Assembly: GCA_965363675.1 (NCBI GenBank)
Contig: CBDTTW010000187.1
Location: forward strand, 1-6,068
DNA: 6,068 bases
Source: CBDTTW01 sp965363675
GTDB lineage: Bacteria > Bacteroidota > Rhodothermia > Rhodothermales > DASSAV01
Direction of reading: 5' to 3'
Shown: positions 1-5,441 of the stretch, piece after piece
Layout: each line of letters starts with the position of its first letter
Numbering within the stretch: the stretch's first letter is position 1
Notes under the pieces: model-generated
Database searches by the model: none
Seen by the model: the letters and a program-made list of their open reading frames with translations, nothing else
What the model was told of the DNA's origin: nothing
Program-made: the position numbers and the translations under genes

Positions 1-1
1 C

Positions 2-853
2 GCCGGCGGCGTCGAGCCGATGCTGCGCCGGGGCGCGGCGGACGTAGCCCTCGTGCTGCCGGAGTCGTTCGGGCGGCGCTTTGAAGCGGGCGCGGCCGAG
101 GTGCTCGTGCTCAGCGACGGCATAAACGCCAACTACGCCGCCACCGCCGAGTCGTACGTGCGCACGCTCGTCGAGGCGTGGGCGGCCGGGGCAGGCAGCC
201 GCACCCCGCGCGTCGAGGCGGCCGTGCGGATGCGCTTCAACCCGACCCTCGCCAGCGAGAACCTGTTCGTGCCGGGGCTGCTGGCCTTCGTGCTGACGAT
301 GGTCTCGGCCCTCATGACGGCGCTCTCGCTGGCGCGCGAAAAGGAGATGGGTACGATGGAGGTGCTGCTGGTCTCGCCGCTGCGGCCGCTTCAGATCGTG
401 GTGGGCAAGCTGGCGCCGTACCTCGGGCTGGCGTTTCTAAACGCCGTGACGGCGCTGGGGCTGGCGCGGGTGGTCTTCGGGGTGCCCGTGCGCGGCAGTC
501 TGGCCTTGCTTCTGGGCGCCTCGCTGCTCTACGTGCTCGTCATGCTGGCGCTCGGCGTCGTCATCTCCTCGCGCGCGCCGACGCAGCGCGCCGCCATGAT
601 GGCGACCCTGCTGGGCCTGCTCATCCCGACGCTCACCCTGACGGGGTTCATCTTCCCCATCGCCTCGCTGCCCCCGTGGCTCCGGCCGCTGACGAACGTC
701 GTGCCGGCGACCTGGTTCGTCCTCGTGGCGCGCGGCGTGATGCTCAAGGGCGCCGGGGCCGCCCTGCTCTGGAAGGAACTGCTCGTGCTCGGCGGCATGG
801 CGGCGCTGCTCGTGGCCGCCGGCGCACGCGCCTTCAACGACCGGCTGGACTGA
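2..853 (+). CDS. ABC-2 type exporter permease (YbhS/YhhJ-like), 5' end cut off by the window
   Basis: Membrane subunit of an ATP-driven exporter; family members work as dimers with a cytoplasmic ATPase that is not in this window. The frame is open from base 2, so the start lies upstream; 283 codons are visible of a family length near 370. Numbered from the first visible Met (base 20), residues 1-80 are the end of the large periplasmic domain, closing in the family-typical FNP...ENLFVPG stretch. Hydrophobic segments lie near 83-104, 131-152, 162-184, 192-213 and 251-269. The coupling-helix motif AREKEMGTMEVLLVSP sits at 106-120, followed by GKLAPY, and a VMLKG motif lies near 240-244. The next gene begins 12 bases after the stop and carries the same motifs, so the two probably form a heterodimer. 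Substrate unknown; drugs or lipophilic compounds are typical. The missing N-terminus should hold the first membrane helix. Confidence 0.93.
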   Translation, partial: AGGVEPMLRRGAADVALVLPESFGRRFEAGAAEVLVLSDGINANYAATAESYVRTLVEAWAAGAGSRTPRVEAAVRMRFNPTLASENLFVPGLLAFVLTMVSALMTALSLAREKEMGTMEVLLVSPLRPLQIVVGKLAPYLGLAFLNAVTALGLARVVFGVPVRGSLALLLGASLLYVLVMLALGVVISSRAPTQRAAMMATLLGLLIPTLTLTGFIFPIASLPPWLRPLTNVVPATWFVLVARGVMLKGAGAALLWKELLVLGGMAALLVAAGARAFNDRLD

Positions 854-865
854 CCCGGAGGCCCT

Positions 866-1975
866 ATGCGCACCGTCCTGTTCCTGATCCAGAAGGAGAC
901 GCTGCATGTGCTGCGGGACCGGATCATGCTCATCCAGATCCTCGTGCCGCCGGTGCTGCAACTCATGGTGCTCGCGCACGCCATGACGTTCGAGGTGCGG
1001 CGCGTCGATCTGGCGCTCGTGGACCTCGACGGCTCGCCCGCGTCGCAGCGGCTGACCGAGCAGTTCCTTTCGACGGGGCGCTTCCGCGTCGCCGTGCGCA
1101 CCGCCTCCGGCGACCGCGCCGACGCCGCCCTGCTGGCGCGCGAGGCGAACGTGGTGCTGCGCATCGCCTCGGACTTCAGCCGCCGCCTCGACCGGGGGCA
1201 GGCCCCGCGCGTGCAGCTCATCCTGAACGCCGAGGACGGCGCCGCCGCGGGCGTGGTGCAGGCCCAGGCCGTGCAGATCCTGGCCGGCTTTGCCCGCGCC
1301 GAGGCCGCCGCCCGGCGCGCCGGGGGCGGCCCGGCCCTCTCCGTCCAGACGCGCACGCTCTACAACCCGCAGCGCGCGTACCTCGGCTTCATGGCTATCG
1401 GCATGCTCTCGACGCTCATGACGCTCGTAGGCGTGCTGCTGGCGGCGCAGAACATCGCCCGCGAAAAGGAAGTCGGCACGCTCGAACAGCTCAACGTGAC
1501 GCCGATCACACGAGCGCAGTTCATCGCAGGCAAGCTCATCCCGTTCCTCGGCTTCGGCCTCGTCGAGCTGACTCTGGGGCTGGGCATCATCCGGTGGGTG
1601 CACGGCGTGCCGTTTGCCGGAGCGGTGGGGTGGGTGTACGCCGGGGCGTTCGTGTACCTGCTGGCGGCGCTCGGGCTGGGCCTGCTCATCTCGACGGCCG
1701 TCCAAACGCAGCAGCAGGCGCAGTTCATCACGTTTTTCGTCGTCGTGACGTTCATCTTCCTGGGCGGCATCTTCACGCCCGTAGCGTCCATGCCTGGGTG
1801 GGCGCAGCAACTGGCGGCGCTCAACCCGATCAAGCACTTCGTTTTCCTGATGCGCACCGTCCTCATGAAGGGCGGCGGCTGGGCGGAGATCCGCGCGCCG
1901 CTCGGGGCGATGGCGATTTTCGCGGCCCTCGCGCTCGGCATAGCCGTGGCGCGGTATCGCAAGACGACGGCATAA
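866..1975 (+). CDS. ABC-2 type exporter permease (YbhR-like), complete
   Basis: Second membrane subunit of the same ABC exporter, 369 residues, the usual length. The ATG follows a GGAGG at 857-861 with a 4-base gap, and the gene starts 12 bases after its paralogue stops, so the two are surely co-transcribed. Layout: a first membrane helix near residues 20-40, a periplasmic domain at about 41-170 ending in LYNPQRAYLGFM, then helices near 173-195, 219-243, 256-278, 285-304 and 344-364. The cytoplasmic coupling motif AREKEVGTLEQLNVTP lies at 198-213 followed by GKLIPF, and FTPVASMP is at 303-310. The wording of this loop is closest to Bacteroidota-type members (from memory, not a search). The family's VPG after the YNP motif is changed to FMAIG here. 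ATPase and HlyD-like partners are expected upstream. Substrate cannot be told from sequence. Confidence 0.95.
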   Translation: MRTVLFLIQKETLHVLRDRIMLIQILVPPVLQLMVLAHAMTFEVRRVDLALVDLDGSPASQRLTEQFLSTGRFRVAVRTASGDRADAALLAREANVVLRIASDFSRRLDRGQAPRVQLILNAEDGAAAGVVQAQAVQILAGFARAEAAARRAGGGPALSVQTRTLYNPQRAYLGFMAIGMLSTLMTLVGVLLAAQNIAREKEVGTLEQLNVTPITRAQFIAGKLIPFLGFGLVELTLGLGIIRWVHGVPFAGAVGWVYAGAFVYLLAALGLGLLISTAVQTQQQAQFITFFVVVTFIFLGGIFTPVASMPGWAQQLAALNPIKHFVFLMRTVLMKGGGWAEIRAPLGAMAIFAALALGIAVARYRKTTA

Positions 1976-2032
1976 AGGCGCGCCCCACCTTAACGCAATT
2001 TCAGGCAGGGCTAAGGCTGCCTAAAGGCGCGC
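1973..2032. repeat. 11-bp direct repeat flanking the gap after the ABC permease
   Basis: TAAAGGCGCGC occurs exactly at 1973-1983 (its TAA is the stop codon of the permease gene) and again at 2022-2032. Shorter look-alikes, TAACGC at 1992 and TAAGGC at 2013, lie between them. It may be a duplication scar or a protein-binding repeat; nothing decides between these, and low-complexity GC-rich sequence makes chance possible. Confidence 0.5.
2003..2022 (+). terminator. small hairpin, possible weak terminator between the ABC and efflux genes
   Basis: AGGCAG (2003-2008) can pair with CTGCCT (2017-2022) around an 8-base loop, GGCTAAGG. Outside it TT/AA can pair after one mismatch. It lies 27 bases after the permease stop, where a terminator would be expected. 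No T-run follows on the plus strand, so it is not a canonical intrinsic terminator, and read-through into the next gene is possible. Confidence 0.25.
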
Positions 2033-2084
2033 AGCGGCATCTTGGGGCCGTTCCCCGTCTTTCTCCTCGCCGAACGCCCCAAAC

Positions 2085-3434
2085 GTGCCGAGACTTTTCG
2101 TTTTCTGGATGCTGCTGCTCCTCGGGGCGGCGCCCGTGGGCGCGGCGTGGGCGCGCCAGGCCCCGCCTGCGCACGCCTCCATGACGCTTCAGGAAGTGCT
2201 CGCCGGCGTGCGCGCGGGCAGCCCCAGCCTGGCCGCAGCGGCGGCGCGCGTCGAGGCGGCGCGGGCGCGCGTCTCCGGCGGCAGGGCGTGGATGGCCCCG
2301 ATGGCGGGCGTCTCGGCGATGAACGTGCCGGTGGGCCGTCTCAACCCGCTGGAGGCGCAGATGGGCATCCGGTTCATGCTCAGCCAGACGATTCCGTGGC
2401 CGGGCAAGCAGGCTCCCGGCGTCGCGGCGCTCGAAGAAGCCGCTCTGGGCAGCGAGGCGGCGCGGGCGGCGCAGCAGCGCACGCTGGAGGCGCAGGCCGT
2501 GACGGCCTACAGCCGCCTTGCGCGCCTGGAGCGCTCGGCGCGCCTTCTGGAGCAGCAGCAGCGGCTGGCCGGAGAGTTGGCCGATTTGGCCCTGCGCCGC
2601 TACGGCGTGGGCGCGGGCAGCCAGCAGGACGTGCTGCGCGCCGGCCTCGAAACAACGCGCCTCAGCGGTCGCCGCGCCCTGCTCGCTCCGGCCCTGGCCG
2701 AGGCCGCCGAGGAGCTGCGCCGCCTGCTCGGCGCGGCCGCCCCCGATACGCTCGCCGCCGCCGACGCGCTCGAAGCGCTCGCGGCGGCGGCAAGCCCGCC
2801 CGCAGACGTAGACGCCGACGAAGCGCTGCGCCGACGCCCCGAGTTCGCGCAGCTCGCCGCGCGCCGCCGGGGCATCGAGGCGCGCCTGCTGGGCCTGGAG
2901 CGCGCCCGCCGCCCCGACCTCACCCTGAGCGCCGAATACGCATGGGTGCGCGCCGACGAGGCCGCCCCCGCCGCCGACCCGATGGACGCCGCGGCGACGG
3001 CGCCGGCCATGAACGCCATGTCCGGACGGGACACCTGGTCGGTGGGCCTCTCGGTGACCCTCCCGACGGCGCCCTGGAGCCGCCGGGGCCTTACCTCGGA
3101 GGAGGAAGCCTGGCGGGCCGAGGCGCGCGGCCTGGAGCAGGAGACCGAAGCCCTGCGGCAAGCCATCCGGAGCGAGCTGCGGACGGCGCGCGCGCAGATC
3201 GCCGCCGCCGAGGAGCTGCTGCGCCTCTACCGCACCGAAACGCTCCCCCAGGCGCGCGCCGCCTACGACGCCGCTCTCCGCGCCTACGAAGGCGGGGCGG
3301 GCGGGCTGACCGCTCTGCTCGAAGCCTGGCAGGCGTGGTACGAGATCGACCAGGCCATCGCCGACGCCCAGGCCGGGCTGGTGCAGGCGCATGCCGCCTA
3401 CCGGCTGAGCGCGGGCCTGCCGGCGGCGTTCTGA
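2085..3434 (+). CDS. outer-membrane efflux channel, TolC/CusC family
   Basis: Outer-membrane factor that would form the trimeric exit duct of a tripartite efflux pump. GTG start; 449 residues, a normal length. The start gives a signal peptide (PRLFVFWMLLLLGAAPVGAAWA, cut likely near residue 23) with Arg3 as its positive end; the only nearby alternative, ATG at 2109, would lose that charge. No Shine-Dalgarno is visible. Two homologous repeats, about 34-216 and 244-440, show the Ala/Arg/Glu-rich coiled helices of the family. SQTIPWPGK at 100-108 is typical of channels paired with metal RND pumps. The protein has no cysteine, so unlike E. coli CusC it cannot be lipid-anchored. Methionines cluster at 70-98 and 300-312. 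It lies between an ABC exporter and CusBA-like genes; the motif and the shared direction favour the metal pump, but service to the ABC exporter is possible. Confidence 0.93.
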   Translation: MPRLFVFWMLLLLGAAPVGAAWARQAPPAHASMTLQEVLAGVRAGSPSLAAAAARVEAARARVSGGRAWMAPMAGVSAMNVPVGRLNPLEAQMGIRFMLSQTIPWPGKQAPGVAALEEAALGSEAARAAQQRTLEAQAVTAYSRLARLERSARLLEQQQRLAGELADLALRRYGVGAGSQQDVLRAGLETTRLSGRRALLAPALAEAAEELRRLLGAAAPDTLAAADALEALAAAASPPADVDADEALRRRPEFAQLAARRRGIEARLLGLERARRPDLTLSAEYAWVRADEAAPAADPMDAAATAPAMNAMSGRDTWSVGLSVTLPTAPWSRRGLTSEEEAWRAEARGLEQETEALRQAIRSELRTARAQIAAAEELLRLYRTETLPQARAAYDAALRAYEGGAGGLTALLEAWQAWYEIDQAIADAQAGLVQAHAAYRLSAGLPAAF

Positions 3435-3449
3435 GCGATGAGAATCGAG

Positions 3450-3464
3450 AGGAGACCCCTTATG
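3450..3464 (+). promoter_or_regulatory. orphan ribosome-binding site and ATG with no matching gene
   Basis: AGGAG at 3450-3454 stands 7 bases before an ATG at 3462, the best-spaced Shine-Dalgarno in the window. The reading frame from this ATG stays open to 4148, but from 3592 on it lies out of frame with the methyltransferase gene and reads as Arg/Pro/Ala-rich shadow sequence. The first 43 residues match nothing I recognise. It could be a leader peptide, a decayed gene, or chance in a purine-rich stretch. Confidence 0.35.
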
Positions 3465-3509
3465 TCACGTTGCATCGGGAGCGGAATGTTGGGCCGCAAG
3501 ACGGTTTCG

Positions 3510-3538
3510 TTGGGAATGTCGAAGCGCGGTTCTACACT
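3510..3538 (+). promoter_or_regulatory. candidate promoter for the methyltransferase-adaptor-pump genes
   Basis: TTGGGA (3510-3515) and TACACT (3533-3538) are separated by exactly 17 bases; each matches 4 of 6 bases of the sigma70 -35 and -10 consensus. Transcription would begin near 3545, giving a leader of about 47 bases before the ATG at 3592. The stretch is less GC-rich than the genes around it. Bacteroidota-type promoters (TTG then TAnnTTTG) are not well matched, so if the host uses that sigma factor this call weakens. Confidence 0.4.
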
Positions 3539-3544
3539 GTGGAA
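3530..3544. promoter_or_regulatory. palindrome over the -10 box, candidate operator
   Basis: TTCTACA-C-TGTGGAA has two 7-base arms that match as an inverted repeat at 6 of 7 positions around a single central base. It covers the candidate -10 box completely, where a bound repressor would block transcription. The TACA/TGT core recalls operators of the BlaI/MecI/CopY repressor family, some of which control copper export, but no regulator gene is in the window and the link is inference. Confidence 0.35.
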
Positions 3545-3548
3545 TCCG

Positions 3549-3564
3549 CGCAGAAATCTCTGCG
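3549..3564 (+). other. small hairpin in the leader before the methyltransferase gene
   Basis: CGCAGA (3549-3554) pairs perfectly with TCTGCG (3559-3564) around the 4-base loop AATC. It would sit at the 5' end of a transcript started near 3545 and ends 16 bases before the AGGGA ribosome-binding site at 3581. It could stabilise the mRNA; no T-run follows, so it is not a terminator. Confidence 0.35.
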
Positions 3565-3591
3565 GAACCTCAAACGAAACAGGGACATCTC

Positions 3592-4071
3592 ATGAACGGC
3601 TCCTCGCGCCCACGGGGGTGGACGCTCCTCCCGCCTCCGATGCTCTTCGCCCTTCCGCTCGTCTTTGGCCTCTTCCTGCACCGCCGGTTTCCCTTAGCCC
3701 CGGTCTCGGCGCCGGTCGCGACGGGGCTCCGGTGGCTCGGAGCCGCGCTGATAGCGGCCGGAGTCGCGCACACGCTTTCCAGCGCCGCCCTGTTTGCCCG
3801 GTCGCGGACCACGATTGTGCCGCACCGCCGGGCCTCCGTGTTCGTGACGCGCGGGGCCTACCGCTGGACGCGCAACCCGATGTACCTCGGGCTGACGTTG
3901 ATCTACCTCGGGGTCGCGGCGCTCGGCGCGGCCGTATGGCCGCTGCTCTTCCTGCCGCTGCCGGTGCTCGTGATGGATCGCCGGGCGATCCCGATGGAGG
4001 AGCGGCAGATGGAGGAGACGTTCGGGCCGGAGTATACCGCCTACAAAGCCCGGGTGCGGCGGTGGTTGTAG
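3592..4071 (+). CDS. isoprenylcysteine/phospholipid methyltransferase-family membrane protein (CzcN-like)
   Basis: Small integral membrane protein of the ICMT/PEMT family, whose members move methyl groups from S-adenosylmethionine to lipid or prenyl-cysteine substrates; the bacterial substrate is mostly unknown. It has 159 residues, typical of bacterial members. ATG start with AGGGA at 3581-3585, six bases upstream. Hydrophobic segments lie near 13-29, 44-68, 97-112 and 114-128. The signature GAYRWTRNPMYLG is at 88-100 and the C-terminal MEERQMEETFGPEYTAYKARVRRWL region at 135-159; its Arg, Asn-Pro and Glu residues are the conserved cofactor and active-site positions of the family. Related proteins CzcN and NccN are encoded in the Czc and Ncc metal-resistance clusters of Cupriavidus, which fits the place here between a CusC-like channel and CusBA-like genes. 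Whether it acts in metal resistance is inference. Confidence 0.88.
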   Translation: MNGSSRPRGWTLLPPPMLFALPLVFGLFLHRRFPLAPVSAPVATGLRWLGAALIAAGVAHTLSSAALFARSRTTIVPHRRASVFVTRGAYRWTRNPMYLGLTLIYLGVAALGAAVWPLLFLPLPVLVMDRRAIPMEERQMEETFGPEYTAYKARVRRWL

Positions 4072-4132
4072 CCCGGCGGCCGCCGCCTTCAGCGGTCCGT
4101 AACCTCATGAAGCATCAAACGATCTCATCGCC
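4072..4132 (+). other. 61-base gap before the adaptor gene, no clear signal
   Basis: It holds a perfect 10-bp palindrome, GGCGGCCGCC at 4075-4084, with no loop, and a 4-bp stem around CTTCA (4083-4095) too short for a terminator. No Shine-Dalgarno precedes the adaptor ATG at 4133. A 13-codon frame beginning ATG at 4107 overlaps the adaptor start and stops at 4148. The genes on both sides are likely co-transcribed. Confidence 0.4.
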
Positions 4133-5428
4133 ATGCATGCGCACCTGAAGCGCCGAATCCTGTGGAGCGCCGCAATCGCCGTCGCGGTTGCGGCCGGGCC
4201 GGCCCTCTGGCTCGGCCGGGGCGGCGCGCCCGAGCAGGCCGCCGCCGACGCCTCGGTGTACTACACCTGCCCCATGCACCCCACGGTCATCCAGGATCAC
4301 CCCGGCGACTGCCCGATCTGCGGCATGCACCTCATCCGCAAGACGCGGCAGCCCGCCGCCGATCCGCACGCCGGGCATGCCGCCGTGGACTCGGGGCTGG
4401 CGCGCATTGCGCTCAGCCCGACGCAGCGCGTGATGGCGAACATCGAAACGGTGGCCGTCGGCAGCGGCTCCGTGGCGGCGTCGCTGGAGGCGGTCGGGCG
4501 CATCGCCTTTCCCGAGAGCATGGTGCGCACGGTGGCCGCCCCCATGGCCGGGCGCGTCGAGGACCTGGCCGTTGCGTTCACGGGGCAGGCGGTCCGGCGC
4601 GGCGCGGCCATGATGCGCCTGTACTCGCCCGAACTGCTGGCGGCCGAGGAAGAATACCTGGCGGCCCGGCGGCTCGCCCCCGACGTAGAGGCCGCCGGCC
4701 CCGAGACGCGCGCGCGCGCCGAGGCGCTGGCGGCGGCGGCGGCCCAACGTCTCCGGCTGCTCGGGCTCTCGGCGGCGCAGCTCGACGCGCTCGCCGCGCG
4801 CGGCGCCGCCGGCACGGCCACCGTCATCCCGGCGCCGTTCTCGGGCACGGTCGTCGAGCGCTTCGTGCAGACCGGCCAGTACGTCAGCCAGGGGCAGCCG
4901 CTCTTCACGGTGGCTCCCACCGACCCGCTGTGGGTGCTTGTGGACGTGTACGAGCAGGATTTGGCGCATGTGCGCGTCGGGGGAATGCTCTCGGTGTCGG
5001 CGGAGGGCCTCGCCGGCGACGGCCGCCTCGCGGCCCGCATCACGTTCGTCAGCCCCACCGTCGATCCGGCCACGCGCACGGCGACCGTGCGGGCCGTACT
5101 GCCCAATCCCGGCGGAGGGCTCAAGCCGGGCATGTTCGTGCGGGCGCAGGTGCTCGGGGCCGCCGCCGGTGCGCCCGAAGGCGTGGTCGTGCCCGCCTCG
5201 GCCGTGCTCGAAACCGGCTACGACGCCACCGTCTGGGTCGAGACGGCCCCCAACACGTTCGAGCCGCGCGCCGTGGCCCTGGGCAACCGCTCCGCCGACG
5301 CCGTCGTCGTCCGCAGCGGCTTGCGCCCCGGCGATCGCGTGGCCGTCTCCGGCGCCTTCCTGCTCGACAGCGAGGCGCAGCTTCGCCGGGGCGCGAGCGC
5401 TCACCGCCATGAGGAAGCCGCTCCGTAA
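4133..5428 (+). CDS. cusB: metal-efflux periplasmic adaptor (CusB/CzcB family) with N-terminal heavy-metal-binding domain
   Basis: Membrane-fusion protein that joins the inner-membrane RND pump to the outer-membrane channel and can hand metal to the pump. It has 431 residues. The N-terminal hydrophobic helix at 9-28 serves as signal or anchor. A heavy-metal-binding domain follows at 43-67 (YYTCPMHPTV...GDCPICGMHL), with Cys46, Met48, His49, Cys60, Cys63 and Met65 as probable ligands. Adaptor parts: first lipoyl-like half at about 134-165 (APMAGRVEDL), helical hairpin 165-225, second half 230-262 (IPAPFSGTVVERFVQTGQYV), beta-barrel 263-340 (FVSPTVDPATRTATVR), membrane-proximal domain 348-418 ending GDRVAVSGAFLLDSEAQL, a CusB-like ending. 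A stop at 4100 precedes in frame, so ATG 4133 is the only good start. The pump gene begins 13 bases later. The metal is probably Cu(I)/Ag(I), but Zn/Co/Cd type cannot be excluded. Confidence 0.94.
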   Translation: MHAHLKRRILWSAAIAVAVAAGPALWLGRGGAPEQAAADASVYYTCPMHPTVIQDHPGDCPICGMHLIRKTRQPAADPHAGHAAVDSGLARIALSPTQRVMANIETVAVGSGSVAASLEAVGRIAFPESMVRTVAAPMAGRVEDLAVAFTGQAVRRGAAMMRLYSPELLAAEEEYLAARRLAPDVEAAGPETRARAEALAAAAAQRLRLLGLSAAQLDALAARGAAGTATVIPAPFSGTVVERFVQTGQYVSQGQPLFTVAPTDPLWVLVDVYEQDLAHVRVGGMLSVSAEGLAGDGRLAARITFVSPTVDPATRTATVRAVLPNPGGGLKPGMFVRAQVLGAAAGAPEGVVVPASAVLETGYDATVWVETAPNTFEPRAVALGNRSADAVVVRSGLRPGDRVAVSGAFLLDSEAQLRRGASAHRHEEAAP

Positions 5429-5441
5429 GCCCGCGCCGTCC

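Noticed and set aside
437..1837. Long antisense frame (466 codons) opposite the two ABC permease genes
   Set aside because: It is rich in Arg, His, Gln and Glu, has no recognisable domain, and lies exactly opposite two well-recognised genes. Such frames are common shadows in GC-rich DNA.
1999..2027. Possible promoter TTTCAG-17-TAAAGG before the channel gene
   Set aside because: Spacing is right but each box matches the sigma70 consensus at only about 2-3 of 6 bases, and it overlaps the hairpin and repeat.
178..2184. Forward frame of 668 codons crossing both permease genes and the following gap
   Set aside because: Wrong frame relative to both permeases, full of Arg/Gly/Ala runs, no domain.
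2001..3392. Long antisense frame (463 codons) opposite the channel gene
   Set aside because: Low-complexity Arg/Gly/Ala composition, no domain, no upstream signal; shadow of the plus-strand gene.
4075..4084. Perfect palindrome GGCGGCCGCC after the methyltransferase stop
   Set aside because: It has no loop to form a hairpin, no T-run, and such GC palindromes arise readily in this base composition.
3438..4148. Forward frame of 236 codons through the methyltransferase gene
   Set aside because: From 3592 on it is a shadow of the methyltransferase in another frame. Only its first part, in the gap, is kept as a finding.
5409..5441. Earlier in-frame ATG for the RND pump
   Set aside because: It would add 11 residues (MRKPLRKPAPS) not typical of the family, while ATG 5442 gives the standard MIE start. 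Neither has a Shine-Dalgarno.
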